From positions 186,001-250,000 of the forward strand of contig NZ_JBLBVK010000055.1 in NCBI RefSeq assembly GCF_047314965.1: 64,000 bases of DNA, in the 5' to 3' direction. Below are positions 53,418-61,729 of this stretch, piece by piece. The position numbers and the translations under genes are program-made. This DNA is from JAVJUV01 sp047314965. Its GTDB lineage: Bacteria > Pseudomonadota > Alphaproteobacteria > Rhodobacterales > Rhodobacteraceae. A model generated the notes under the pieces. It was not told the origin of the DNA. It saw only the letters and a list, made by a program, of their open reading frames with translations, and did no database searches. The stretch's first letter is position 1, and every line of letters starts with the position of its first letter.

Positions 53418-54010
53418 CCCCGGCAAACAGACGCGCTCCGCGTCCGGGCCTGAATGTCCGCGCGCTTGGACGGATCATGGAAAGGCCCCCAGTCGGCAGC
53501 GACGCCACCCATTCCGGCCGAGATCACCCCATCGCGCGGCACGGTTGAAGCCATGATCCGGATGCCGCAAGACAGGTTTCCGGAACCATCGCGCAAAGCA
53601 TCGGCGCTCTGTGCACCGCAGCCATATCCCCGGGCAGTCGCCGGCGATATCTGCAGAAGACCGTGCCACGCACCGCCGCCTCCCGACACGTCCGGCCGCC
53701 ATGTGCTTTCGTGCTTTGCAAGCGCCGAAAGGAACGTCACCCAGAACGCTTTGCGCTCTTCGGGGTCCGCATCCCGGTAGCCCGGGCAATATGTATCGAT
53801 GTCGGCCGGCACGGTCTGGACCAGGGGGTTGCCATGCGACTCAAGCGCCGCCAGCGCACTGGCGGTCCACACGCGCGCCTCGCTCCGCTGACCGAAAAGG
53901 CTCGCCTCAAACTGAGCCGGCGCGGACTTCTCCGGCTCAGGCGAGGAGCCGCAGGCAGAAAGAAAGACAATAGAAAGCGACGTAAGGCAGGAAAATACCT
54001 TGAGTTTCAT
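53414..54010 (-). CDS. Lytic-transglycosylase-like lipoprotein, paralogue 2
   Basis: A 198-residue protein starting at 54010 with a lipoprotein signal (VFSCLTSLSIVFLSACGSS, lipobox LSAC). The catalytic glutamate is in AKHESTWRPDVSGGGG, followed by WHGLLQISPATARGYGC and NLSCGIRIMASTVPRDGVIS, matching paralogue 1 position by position. The reading from 54076 adds a leader with no signal character. Probably anchored to the outer membrane. It is the first gene of the two-gene unit. Confidence 0.78.
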   Translation of the reverse strand: MKLKVFSCLTSLSIVFLSACGSSPEPEKSAPAQFEASLFGQRSEARVWTASALAALESHGNPLVQTVPADIDTYCPGYRDADPEERKAFWVTFLSALAKHESTWRPDVSGGGGAWHGLLQISPATARGYGCGAQSADALRDGSGNLSCGIRIMASTVPRDGVISAGMGGVAADWGPFHDPSKRADIQARTRSASVCRG

Positions 54011-54187
54011 GCGTATCGAACCGTGCGTTGCGCCCCCCTGGCCAGACACAGAAGCATCAAATTGCCCTGCCGCCAAGCCCGCCGATATTTCGTTGGCGGA
54101 AAGCCGCCTTTGGCGATCGGGAATCCCGACTTGTCCAGAGCGGGTCGCTGCCCTAGAAACCCTCGCGACAGATGCCAGGGGAAAACC

Positions 54188-55699
54188 ATGCTTGACCTAA
54201 CCTACGAGACCCCGAAACCGAAAGTGATCGCCGGCGCGACCGGCGACTGGGAACTGGTCATCGGCCTCGAGGTTCACGCGCAGGTGGCGTCGAAAGCCAA
54301 GCTGTTTTCCGGCGCATCGACACAGTTCGGGGCAGAGCCCAACTCGAACGTCTCCTTCGTCGATGCCGCGATGCCCGGCATGCTGCCGGTTATCAACGAG
54401 GGCTGCGTCGCGCTCGCGGTAAAAACCGGTCTCGGGCTAAAAGCACAGATCAACCTCTGGTCCGCCTTCGACCGCAAGAACTACTTCTACCCGGACCTGC
54501 CCCAGGGCTACCAGATCAGCCAGCTCTACCATCCCATCGTCGGCGAAGGCGAAGTGCTGGTCGACATGGGCCCCGGCGTGGCCCGCCTCGTGCGGATCGA
54601 GCGCATCCACCTCGAACAGGACGCCGGCAAGTCGATCCACGACATGGACCCGCACATGTCCTTCGTCGACCTGAACCGCACCGGCGTGGCACTGATGGAA
54701 ATCGTCAGCCGGCCCGACATCCGCGGCCCCGAGGAGGCCGCCGCCTACGTCGGCAAGCTCCGACAGATCCTCCGCTACCTCGGCACCTGCGATGGCAACA
54801 TGCAGAACGGCAACCTCCGCGCCGACGTCAACGTCTCGGTCTGCCGCCCCGGCGACTACGAGAAGTATCAGGCGACGGGCGACCACTCCGTTCTCGGCAC
54901 GCGCTGCGAGATCAAGAACATGAACTCCATGCGCTTCATCCAGCAGGCCATCGAGTACGAGGCGCGCCGCCAGATCGCGCTTCTCGAAGACGGCGGCAGC
55001 GTCGACCAGGAAACACGGCTCTATGACCCCGACAAGGGTGAGACGCGCTCGATGCGCTCGAAGGAAGAAGCGCATGACTACCGCTACTTCCCCTGCCCTG
55101 ACCTTCTGCCACTCGAAATCGAGCAGGCCTGGGTCGACGACATCGCGGCCTCGCTGCCGGAACTTCCCGACGAAAAGCGCGCGCGTTTCGTCGGTGACTA
55201 CGGCATGACCGAATACGACGCCTCCGTCCTTACCGCCGAGGTCGAGAACGCCACCTATTTCGAAGAGGTCGCCCAGGGCCGCGACGGCAAACTTGCCGCC
55301 AACTGGGTGATCAACGAACTCTTCGGCCGGCTCAAGAAGGAAGACCTCGCCATCTCGGAAAGCCCCGTCTCGGCAGCGCAACTGGGCGGAATCATCGACC
55401 TGATCGGCAAGGGCGACATCTCGGGCAAGATCGCCAAGGACCTCTTCGAGATCGTCTGGACCGAAGGCGGCGATCCCGCGGCGATCGTCGAAGACCGCGG
55501 AATGAAACAGGTCACCGACACCGGGGCCATCGAAGCCGCCGTCGACAAGGTCATCGCCGAGAACCCGGCCCAGGTCGAGAAGGCGCAGCAGAACCCAAAG
55601 CTGGCCGGCTGGTTCGTTGGTCAGGTTATGAAGGCCACGGGCGGCAAGGCCAACCCGGCCGCGGTCAACCAACTGGTGCAGCAGAAGCTCGGCCTCTGA
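54188..55699 (+). CDS. gatB: Aspartyl/glutamyl-tRNA amidotransferase subunit B
   Basis: A 503-residue subunit of the GatCAB complex that converts misacylated Glu-tRNA(Gln) or Asp-tRNA(Asn) to the amide form. Characteristic blocks are WELVIGLEVHAQVASKAKLF, SAFDRKNYFYPDLPQGYQIS and GVALMEIVSRPDIRGPEEA. The C-terminal tail-domain stretch NWVINELFGRLKKEDLAIS and the late QQNPKLAGWFVGQVMKATGG also fit. The start at 54188 is family-like; the longer reading to 53663 covers the antisense of another gene. gatC and gatA are not adjacent. Confidence 0.95.
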   Translation: MLDLTYETPKPKVIAGATGDWELVIGLEVHAQVASKAKLFSGASTQFGAEPNSNVSFVDAAMPGMLPVINEGCVALAVKTGLGLKAQINLWSAFDRKNYFYPDLPQGYQISQLYHPIVGEGEVLVDMGPGVARLVRIERIHLEQDAGKSIHDMDPHMSFVDLNRTGVALMEIVSRPDIRGPEEAAAYVGKLRQILRYLGTCDGNMQNGNLRADVNVSVCRPGDYEKYQATGDHSVLGTRCEIKNMNSMRFIQQAIEYEARRQIALLEDGGSVDQETRLYDPDKGETRSMRSKEEAHDYRYFPCPDLLPLEIEQAWVDDIAASLPELPDEKRARFVGDYGMTEYDASVLTAEVENATYFEEVAQGRDGKLAANWVINELFGRLKKEDLAISESPVSAAQLGGIIDLIGKGDISGKIAKDLFEIVWTEGGDPAAIVEDRGMKQVTDTGAIEAAVDKVIAENPAQVEKAQQNPKLAGWFVGQVMKATGGKANPAAVNQLVQQKLGL

Positions 55700-55717
55700 T
55701 CCGCAACTGCCCCTCTG

Positions 55718-56614
55718 CTACCGCGCGCCGTCCGGTCCCGCACCGGGCAGCGTGCCGGAAATCAGCGCGTCCAGAACCGGATGCGGAAAGTTCCGCGACA
55801 CCGTAATCGCGTAGAACGTTTCCTCGATCTTCAGATCGAACGGCGCGACGGCCAGCATTCCGGCCCGGATCTCGTCGGCGAAGACGACGGACGGCGCGAT
55901 GGCAAGGCCGGTGCCCTCGCGCGCCAGAAGCCGCACCATCGCCATATCGTCCACCTCGGCAACGATCCGGGGCTGCACCTGAAGCCGCGCCACCAGCGCG
56001 TCGAATCCGACGCGGATCGAGCTCTCGGTCGGCACGATCACCGGCTCCGCCTCCAGAAGATCGGCAAGACTGGCGTGAACCATCCGCCCCGGAAGTCCGT
56101 GGATCGCAACCGGCCGATCGGAGATACGATGTGCGATCAGGCCAGCTTCGGCGGCAGCCGCGGGAGGCTCCGTTGTGAGGACGACATCGAGCGCCAGCGC
56201 CCGAAGATCATCCAGTAGGCTCTCCTCTCCGCCGGACCTCAAAACGATGCGAACGTCCCCGCGAGCCAGAACCGGGCGAAGGAACTCAAGCTGAAAGTTG
56301 CGCGACAATGTTGAAATGGCACCCACGCGCAAAGGCGGAACCGTGTCACCCGCCCGCCGCAGGGTCGCAAGCAACTCGGCGCCGGTACCGAAGATCCGGT
56401 CGGCATAGTCCAGCGCCATCCGCCCGACCTCGGTCAGAACCAGTTGCCGCCCGGCGCGCTCGAACAGGGCATGTCCCAATTGATCTTCCAGCGCCTTGAT
56501 CTGTGCAGAAAGCGCGGACTGCGACAGATTCATCTTTTCCGCCGCCCGGGTCAGATGACCCTCATGCGCGACAGCGCGGAAATATCCCAGATGACGATAG
56601 TTGATCTGATTCAT
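55718..56614 (-). CDS. LysR-type regulator divergent from the SbtA-type transporter
   Basis: A 298-residue LysR regulator. The N-terminal helix-turn-helix is HLTRAAEKMNLSQSALSAQI (about 20-40) followed by LEDQLGHALFERAGRQLVLT. The effector-binding part has LRVGAISTLSRNFQLEFLRP. Its gene is divergent from the bicarbonate-type transporter with 99 bases between start codons, and an inverted repeat lies in this gap, so it very likely controls that transporter and itself. The inducer, perhaps a low-CO2 signal metabolite, is inference. Confidence 0.85.
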   Translation of the reverse strand: MNQINYRHLGYFRAVAHEGHLTRAAEKMNLSQSALSAQIKALEDQLGHALFERAGRQLVLTEVGRMALDYADRIFGTGAELLATLRRAGDTVPPLRVGAISTLSRNFQLEFLRPVLARGDVRIVLRSGGEESLLDDLRALALDVVLTTEPPAAAAEAGLIAHRISDRPVAIHGLPGRMVHASLADLLEAEPVIVPTESSIRVGFDALVARLQVQPRIVAEVDDMAMVRLLAREGTGLAIAPSVVFADEIRAGMLAVAPFDLKIEETFYAITVSRNFPHPVLDALISGTLPGAGPDGAR

Positions 56615-56635
56615 TGTTCGTTTTTATCGAACGAT
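56613..56635. promoter_or_regulatory. Inverted repeat, candidate LysR operator
   Basis: The arms ATTGTTCG and CGAACGAT pair with one G-T wobble across the 7-base spacer TTTTTAT. The repeat lies at the very start of the LysR gene (start codon at 56612-56614) and about 80 bp from the transporter start. LysR regulators usually bind a T-N11-A dyad in such intergenic regions. Confidence 0.4.
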
Positions 56636-56713
56636 TTCTAACAAAAGAAGTATTTTTTAAATTCTTTTGACTTGTCTAGGCGTGCCCGCAGTCACGAACA
56701 AAGGGCAAGACCA

Positions 56714-57763
56714 ATGGATAGCTTCATCACCATCGTAACGACGCTGACCGTTCAGCTTCAGAAACCCACGCTCGCATTCCTCCTCGGGGGGATGATGCTC
56801 GCGGCACTCGGCAGCCGCTTCGAAATACCCCAACCCGTCTACAAGTTCATCGTCATACTCCTGCTTCTGAAGGTCGGCCTTTCCGGCGGCCTCGCCATGC
56901 GCGATGCCGACCTGGTTTCGCTCGCCGCGCCCGCACTGGCGGCCGTTCTGGCTGGCATCGGTATCGTCCTGATAGGCGCGGCAACGCTCGCACGCTGGCG
57001 CGGCGTGGCTCGGGTCGACGGTCTCGCCACCGCCGGTCTCTTCGGAGCGGTCTCCGCCTCGACACTCGCTGCGGGCATGGCCGTTCTCGACGCCGAGGGC
57101 GTCGCCTACGAAGGCTTCATCGGTGCGCTCTACCCGTTCATGGACATCGCGGCGCTGGTCACCGCGATCATCCTCGGTCGGATCAGCCTTGCACGCGCCA
57201 GCGCGACCACTGCGGGCGGCGGCACGACTCTGGCACTCGGCAACGGCACGGCGGGCATCGACACAGGCGTCATCCGCGAGATCCTCGCCGATACCTTCCG
57301 CAGCCCGGCGATCTCCGCCCTCATCCTGGGCCTCGCCCTCGGCCTTTTTGCCGATACCAAGGCGCTCTACGAAGGGTTCTACGAACTTCTTTTTCGCGGC
57401 CTTCTGTCGATCCTGATGTTGATCATGGGAATGGAAGCGTGGTCGCGGCTCTCTGAACTGAGGAAGGTCGCACACGCCTACGTAGTCTATGCAGTGACCG
57501 CGCCATTGGTGCACGGCTTGTTCGGCTTCGTCCTCGGACTGGCCGCACACCACCTGACAGGCTTTTCCGCAGGTGGCGTGGTGCTCCTCAGCGTCATGGC
57601 CGCGTCCAGTTCCGATATATCCGGCCCGCCGACACTTCGTGCCGCGCTGCCCGAGGCCAATCCCTCGGCATACGTCGGGGCCTCCACCGGTCTTGGTACG
57701 CCGGTCGCGATCCTCTCGATACCGCTCTGGATCGCGCTGGCCGAGACCGTGATCGGTCTTTGA
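56714..57763 (+). CDS. SbtA-type sodium-dependent bicarbonate transporter
   Basis: A 349-residue membrane protein of the SbtA/DUF897 family. About ten hydrophobic segments are seen. Conserved-looking parts are RFEIPQPVYKFIVILLLLKV, GLFGAVSASTLAAGMAVLD and the late GVVLLSVMAASSSDISGPP, which contains a serine-rich sodium-site-like stretch. The start MDSFITIVTTLTVQ at 56714 fits the family. It would import bicarbonate with sodium. The divergent LysR gene supports regulated expression. No SbtB-like PII gene is adjacent. Confidence 0.88.
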   Translation: MDSFITIVTTLTVQLQKPTLAFLLGGMMLAALGSRFEIPQPVYKFIVILLLLKVGLSGGLAMRDADLVSLAAPALAAVLAGIGIVLIGAATLARWRGVARVDGLATAGLFGAVSASTLAAGMAVLDAEGVAYEGFIGALYPFMDIAALVTAIILGRISLARASATTAGGGTTLALGNGTAGIDTGVIREILADTFRSPAISALILGLALGLFADTKALYEGFYELLFRGLLSILMLIMGMEAWSRLSELRKVAHAYVVYAVTAPLVHGLFGFVLGLAAHHLTGFSAGGVVLLSVMAASSSDISGPPTLRAALPEANPSAYVGASTGLGTPVAILSIPLWIALAETVIGL

Positions 57764-57774
57764 CCCAGGTAGGT

Positions 57775-57794
57775 GCCGGGCCCGTGGGCCCGGC
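57775..57794 (+). terminator. Hairpin after the bicarbonate transporter gene
   Basis: A GC-only hairpin, arms GCCGGGCCC and GGGCCCGGC with a two-base turn, 12 bases after the transporter stop. There is no uridine run after it, so it may only be a stabilising or Rho-assisted end. Confidence 0.45.
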
Positions 57795-57957
57795 CCGCCG
57801 CACTTGAGATCGGCTCTTCCACCGCACATGTCCTTAACCCACCGCGCGCCCGTGCCATACGTTTTGCCGACGTTTCGCCGACGCTTTGCCGACCGCCGCT
57901 TTCCCCGTCCCGCGTGCTCTGCTAGAACCGGGAACGAGCAGTCGGGGAGACCCCAAG

Positions 57958-58377
57958 ATGAGCAAATTCGAATACAGGGCCGTGCCCGCACCAACCCGTG
58001 GCACCAAGGCAAAAACCGCCAAGTCCACCGAGGAGCGCTTCGCTCTTTCGATCACGGACACATTGAACGACATGGCCGCCGAAGGCTGGGAATACGTGCG
58101 CGCGGAAACACTGCCATGTGACGAGCGGAAAGGCCTGACCGGCACCCAGACGACATATCAGAACATATTGATTTTCAAGCGTTTCAAGCAGACGACACAG
58201 CCGTTGCCGCTCGACGCCAGAACGACGTCCCGCCCGCTGCCCGTCGAGCCGGAAACACCCCCCGCGCCTGTCGCGCCTCGGGCCGTGTCCGAACCCGTGG
58301 TTCCTCGCAGGATCACCACGCGACCGCCCGAGGAAGACAACCATGCACCCCCCCTCGGGGCCGCGCGCGAGGACTAG
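57958..58377 (+). CDS. DUF4177-like protein with proline-rich tail
   Basis: A 139-residue protein. The first 75 residues form a DUF4177-like domain (MSKFEYRAVPAPTRGTKA, LNDMAAEGWEYVRAETLPCD, NILIFKRFKQ). The rest is proline- and arginine-rich and probably disordered (PVEPETPPAPVAPRAVSEP). The function of DUF4177 is not known. The start at 57958 follows GGGGAGACCCCAAG, a good ribosome site. It ends 4 bases inside the convergent bolA gene. Confidence 0.82.
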   Translation: MSKFEYRAVPAPTRGTKAKTAKSTEERFALSITDTLNDMAAEGWEYVRAETLPCDERKGLTGTQTTYQNILIFKRFKQTTQPLPLDARTTSRPLPVEPETPPAPVAPRAVSEPVVPRRITTRPPEEDNHAPPLGAARED

Positions 58378-58631
58378 TCGGAAATCTTCAGCGCCAGCGC
58401 GTGGATTCGCCCCACAAGCTCCTCGCCAAGGGCCCGATGAACCGCCCGATGCCTCTCAATCCGGCTCATCCCCCCAAACGCCCCCGCCCCGATCGTCACC
58501 CGGAAGTGACTCTGACCACCTTCCTGGTAACCTGCATGTCCGCGGTGCCGCTCGCTTTCATCTTCTATTTCAAGAACATGCGGCTCGAACGCCGCTTCGA
58601 GCTTCTTTCTCATCTCATCCGCAACACGCAT
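58374..58631 (-). CDS. BolA-family protein
   Basis: An 85-residue BolA protein. It shows the domain opening RKKLEAAFEPHVLEIEDESE, the nucleic-acid or glutaredoxin-interface stretch HFRVTIGAGAFGGMSRIERH and the ending LGEELVGRIHALALKI. BolA proteins work with monothiol glutaredoxins in iron-sulfur handling and stress responses. It is divergent from the J-domain gene, with 76 bases between starts, an arrangement found with cobS/cobT downstream in related bacteria. Confidence 0.92.
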   Translation of the reverse strand: MRVADEMRKKLEAAFEPHVLEIEDESERHRGHAGYQEGGQSHFRVTIGAGAFGGMSRIERHRAVHRALGEELVGRIHALALKISD

Positions 58632-58707
58632 TTTTCACACCTTGCCTCTTCAAGTTTCGGAGCAAAACGGTAAACTCTTCGGTCCGAGTCGGAAAGGCAG
58701 GATACCC

Positions 58708-59337
58708 ATGAACGACGACCCGTTCGGTTTTGATCTTCGTGTGTCATCAGACAAGAAAAAGCGTTCGCGCACACGCCGCGGCATGTCGGGCGCTTTCGAA
58801 ACATCCACACGCGTATGCGAACATGCCGGCTGCGAAGAAACCGGCCAGTATCGCGCACCCAAGAGTCCGGACGATCTCGATGATTTTTACTGGTTCTGCA
58901 AAGACCATGTCCGCGAGTACAATCTGAGATGGAACTTCTTTAACGGCCAGACCGAAGAGGAGTTTGCAGCTCAAGTCGACAAGGACCGGGTTTGGGAGCG
59001 CGAAACACGGCCATTCGGAAAGAAGGGTGAAGAGGCCCGTGCGTGGGCTCGCCTTGGAGTCGACGATCCGCATCAGATCCTTGGAGAGAACGCCACGCGG
59101 AACCCTGGTAAATCGATAACGGGCACGCGCAAGCTACCGCCGACCGAACGTCGTGCGCTGGATATCCTTGAAGCGAAAGACCATTGGACGAAGGCCGAGA
59201 TACGGAAATCCTACAAGGCACTCATCAAGGTCCTGCACCCCGACATGAACGGAGGCGACAGGGGCCATGAAGAGCAATTGTCGGAAGTGGTTTGGGCATG
59301 GGACCAGATAAAGGACAGCCGAAACTTCCAGAGTTGA
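58708..59337 (+). CDS. J-domain (DnaJ-like) protein
   Basis: A 209-residue co-chaperone-like protein. The N-terminal 100 residues carry cysteines in a possible zinc-binding arrangement (CEHAGCEETGQYRAP then FYWFCKDHVREYN). The J domain is at the C-terminus (ALDILEAKDHWTKAEIRKSY then the HPD tripeptide in LIKVLHPDMNGGDRGH). It would stimulate an Hsp70. The start at 58708 (MNDDPFGFDLRVSS) follows GGAAAGGCAGGATACCC; the in-frame start at 58642 overlaps the bolA promoter. Confidence 0.9.
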   Translation: MNDDPFGFDLRVSSDKKKRSRTRRGMSGAFETSTRVCEHAGCEETGQYRAPKSPDDLDDFYWFCKDHVREYNLRWNFFNGQTEEEFAAQVDKDRVWERETRPFGKKGEEARAWARLGVDDPHQILGENATRNPGKSITGTRKLPPTERRALDILEAKDHWTKAEIRKSYKALIKVLHPDMNGGDRGHEEQLSEVVWAWDQIKDSRNFQS

Positions 59338-59438
59338 AGTGTCTTGTTCGGGTTCACATTACCATGGAGAGCAGGACCGCCATCTTTGGATCCGATCGAA
59401 GTGGCAAAGGACAATCCGCACATTTCAGCCGGTAATCT

Positions 59439-59912
59439 TCAGGCAGCCCGAAAAACGAGACTTGCGCCGTTCAAACAATGGCGCTTGCCGGTTGGTGGTG
59501 GACCATCATTGAAAACGTGACCTAAATGGCTACCGCAGCGACGACAATGGACCTCGGTCCGGACAATCAGCAGGCGCCTATCTTTTTTCGTGCCGACAGC
59601 ATTCGGAAGCGACTCCCAAAAAGAGGGCCAACCTGTCCCGCTGTCATACTTTGTCTCTGACGAATAGAGTGGCAGATCACAGCCACGACAATGGTAGGTT
59701 CCCGCATCGTAAAGCTTGTCGAGCGCACTTGAACCTGCTCGCTCGGTGCCCTCCTCACGCATGACCTTGTATTGAAGAGGCGTCAACATTGCCCGCCATT
59801 CATTGTCGGAGCGCGTCACCTCGAACGATCCTGACGCAGCGTTCAGCTCTTCGACCGGAATTCCGACGAGGGCGCCAACAACGGCTGCTCCGAGTAATTC
59901 TCTTCTCTTCAT
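59439..59912 (-). CDS. msrB: Exported methionine sulfoxide reductase B
   Basis: A 157-residue MsrB that reduces methionine-R-sulfoxide. An N-terminal signal with two arginines (KRRELLGAAVVGALVGI) suggests export, possibly by the Tat route. The zinc cysteines are in YHCRGCDLPLY and HCRRCGSHLGHVF. The catalytic Cys lies in GKRHCLNGASLVF. The substrate-site TKYDSGTGWPSFWESL is typical. Periplasmic repair of oxidised proteins is the likely role. It is an independent gene, with starts and stops well separated from neighbours. Confidence 0.92.
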   Translation of the reverse strand: MKRRELLGAAVVGALVGIPVEELNAASGSFEVTRSDNEWRAMLTPLQYKVMREEGTERAGSSALDKLYDAGTYHCRGCDLPLYSSETKYDSGTGWPSFWESLPNAVGTKKDRRLLIVRTEVHCRRCGSHLGHVFNDGPPPTGKRHCLNGASLVFRAA

Positions 59913-60155
59913 AAACTATCTCCTGATCATCCGGACACCATAGCTGGCTGCTCAGTAACGAAGAAATCACAAGCCCGCGCGATTGGGTTACAACCGCATT
60001 CGGCAAGCGCCTCGAGAAACAAAGACTCGGGAGGCGCAAGGCAAGAAATCCACTCTGCAAAGAACTTTAAGTCGTTTGCCTTGCACCCGACGCCAATATA
60101 AGGCACCTGAAGACTAGGGCGCTGACCGCCCGAACACACGCTGCAAGGATTTGTC
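59913..60155. other. Region between msrB and cobS
   Basis: About 240 bases that must hold the divergent promoters of msrB and cobS. A 76-codon minus-strand frame (59927-60157) with nine cysteines exists, but it covers the same space and lacks a ribosome site or recognisable family, so I do not call it as a gene. Confidence 0.4.
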
Positions 60156-61142
60156 ATGGACTACAGGCGGATAGACACGGACGCCAAACCACTCGAGGAC
60201 ATCGACGTTCGCGAGGTCTTTGGCATCGATGTGGACATGAAGGTTAAGGGTTTCTACGAGTCGAACGAGCGGGTTCCGCAAATCGACCCCACTTATAAAT
60301 TCGACCCGGACACTACCCTGGCGATTCTGGCTGGTTTTCAATACAACCGTCGCGTGCTGATCCAAGGGTATCACGGCACCGGCAAATCGACGCATATCGA
60401 ACAGGTTGCCGCTCGCCTGAACTGGCCGTGTGTACGGGTAAACCTTGATAGTCATATCAGCCGGATCGACCTGATCGGAAAAGACCAGATCAAGGTGGAC
60501 AAAGGCGTGCAGTATACCGAATTCCAGGAAGGTATTCTTCCTTGGGCATTGCGGAATCCCACTGCAATCGTTTTCGACGAATACGATGCGGGGCGTGCCG
60601 ACGTTATGTTCGTCATCCAGCGCGTTCTCGAAGTCGATGGCAAGCTGACTCTGCTGGATCAGAATGAAGTGATTGATCCACATCCATATTTCCGGCTGTT
60701 CGCAACCGCGAATACCATTGGTTTGGGTGACACGACTGGGCTGTATCACGGCACACAGCAGATCAACCAGGCGCAGATGGACCGCTGGTCGCTGGTTTGC
60801 ACCTTGAACTACCTGTCGCATGATGCAGAGGCTGCGATCGTTCTGTCCAAGGCACCGCACTACAATACCGAACGCGGCCGGAAAACCATAAGCCAGATGG
60901 TGACTGTCGCCGACCTGACCCGCACGGCCTTCATGAACGGTGATCTTTCTACTGTCATGAGCCCGCGTTCCGTCATCGCATGGGCGCAGAATGCGGAAGT
61001 ATTCCGCAGCGTGGGTTATGCGTTCCGATTGTCGTTCCTGAACAAGTGCGACGAACTGGAACGCGAAACTGTCGCTGAGTTTTATCAGCGTTGCTTCGAC
61101 GAAGAATTGCCCGAAAGCGCAGCCAACGTCGCCCTAGGCTAA
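60156..61142 (+). CDS. cobS: Aerobic cobaltochelatase subunit CobS
   Basis: A 328-residue AAA+ subunit of the cobaltochelatase that inserts cobalt into hydrogenobyrinic acid a,c-diamide. Walker A GYHGTGKS is at 71-78, and Walker B TAIVFDEYD is near 136-144. The N-terminal VREVFGIDVDMKVKGFYESN is typical. It pairs with CobT, 588 bases downstream, with a terminator and a small gene between. CobN, the third subunit, is not in the window. The split of cobS and cobT by a small gene is noteworthy. Confidence 0.96.
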   Translation: MDYRRIDTDAKPLEDIDVREVFGIDVDMKVKGFYESNERVPQIDPTYKFDPDTTLAILAGFQYNRRVLIQGYHGTGKSTHIEQVAARLNWPCVRVNLDSHISRIDLIGKDQIKVDKGVQYTEFQEGILPWALRNPTAIVFDEYDAGRADVMFVIQRVLEVDGKLTLLDQNEVIDPHPYFRLFATANTIGLGDTTGLYHGTQQINQAQMDRWSLVCTLNYLSHDAEAAIVLSKAPHYNTERGRKTISQMVTVADLTRTAFMNGDLSTVMSPRSVIAWAQNAEVFRSVGYAFRLSFLNKCDELERETVAEFYQRCFDEELPESAANVALG

Positions 61143-61173
61143 CCCTAGGAAATCAGGAACTATAAAACGACGG

Positions 61174-61200
61174 ACGCCCGGCCCTTTGTGGACCGGGCGT
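61174..61200 (+). terminator. Intrinsic terminator after cobS
   Basis: Eight-bp stem ACGCCCGG / CCGGGCGT with an 11-base loop and a following TCTTCGTC tail, 32 bases after the cobS stop. This would separate cobS from the downstream genes unless read-through occurs. Confidence 0.6.
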
Positions 61201-61293
61201 TCTTCGTCTGCGGCCAGTGGCCTTTTCGTCACTGCCTGAGAGTTTTCAAACTGACTAATTGAAACGCAGTTTTTTGCCCACAAAGATGAATTC

Positions 61294-61674
61294 ATGGGCG
61301 GTTTGAAAACACTTCTGGCGGCCCTCGCCGTCACCGCAACGTCTGCAGCGCCCGTTAGGGCGGATGACGACTTGGTACGCACGTTTGCTACTTGTGCCGG
61401 GCGACTCTCAGCCACGATGGAGCATCAGTGGCTAATGGGAGACGGCGAAGCCGAACTCACCGAACGTCGCCGAATTTCCGTGATCGCAATACTCGACGCT
61501 CTTACCCCCGAAGACCGCGGACCCGAGATTCTGAACTGGAGAATTGAGGCGAAGATGGCACTGGCGTCGCTACTGACCCGGGCCACATTCAATGACGACT
61601 CCGAAGACGCCGCCTGGGCGGAACGACAGGCCCAGATGATGATCGGTTCGTGTAACAGCCTGATCCTAAGCTGA
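61294..61674 (+). CDS. Small secreted protein between cobS and cobT
   Basis: A 126-residue protein with a signal peptide (LKTLLAALAVTATSAAPVRA) and a helical mature part containing two cysteines (FATCAGRLSATMEHQWLMGD and IGSCNSLIL) that could pair in the periplasm. I do not recognise a characterised family. It begins 151 bases after cobS and ends 55 bases before cobT, in the same direction. Its repeated occurrence at this position in related genomes could be tested. A role in cobalamin biology is speculation. Confidence 0.7.
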   Translation: MGGLKTLLAALAVTATSAAPVRADDDLVRTFATCAGRLSATMEHQWLMGDGEAELTERRRISVIAILDALTPEDRGPEILNWRIEAKMALASLLTRATFNDDSEDAAWAERQAQMMIGSCNSLILS

Positions 61675-61729
61675 CGCATTCCAGCAGCGGAGCCTTGTGG
61701 GCAAACGCACAGCGTGCTTTATCAATGCC

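Noticed and set aside
54437..55672. 411-codon minus-strand frame
   Set aside because: Antisense of gatB, whose motifs are certain.
56657..58012. 451-codon minus-strand frame
   Set aside because: Antisense of the SbtA-type transporter gene; arginine- and glycine-rich composition typical of GC-rich shadow frames.
59927..60157. 76-codon minus-strand frame with nine cysteines between msrB and cobS
   Set aside because: No ribosome site, no recognised family, and it would occupy the only space for the msrB and cobS promoters.
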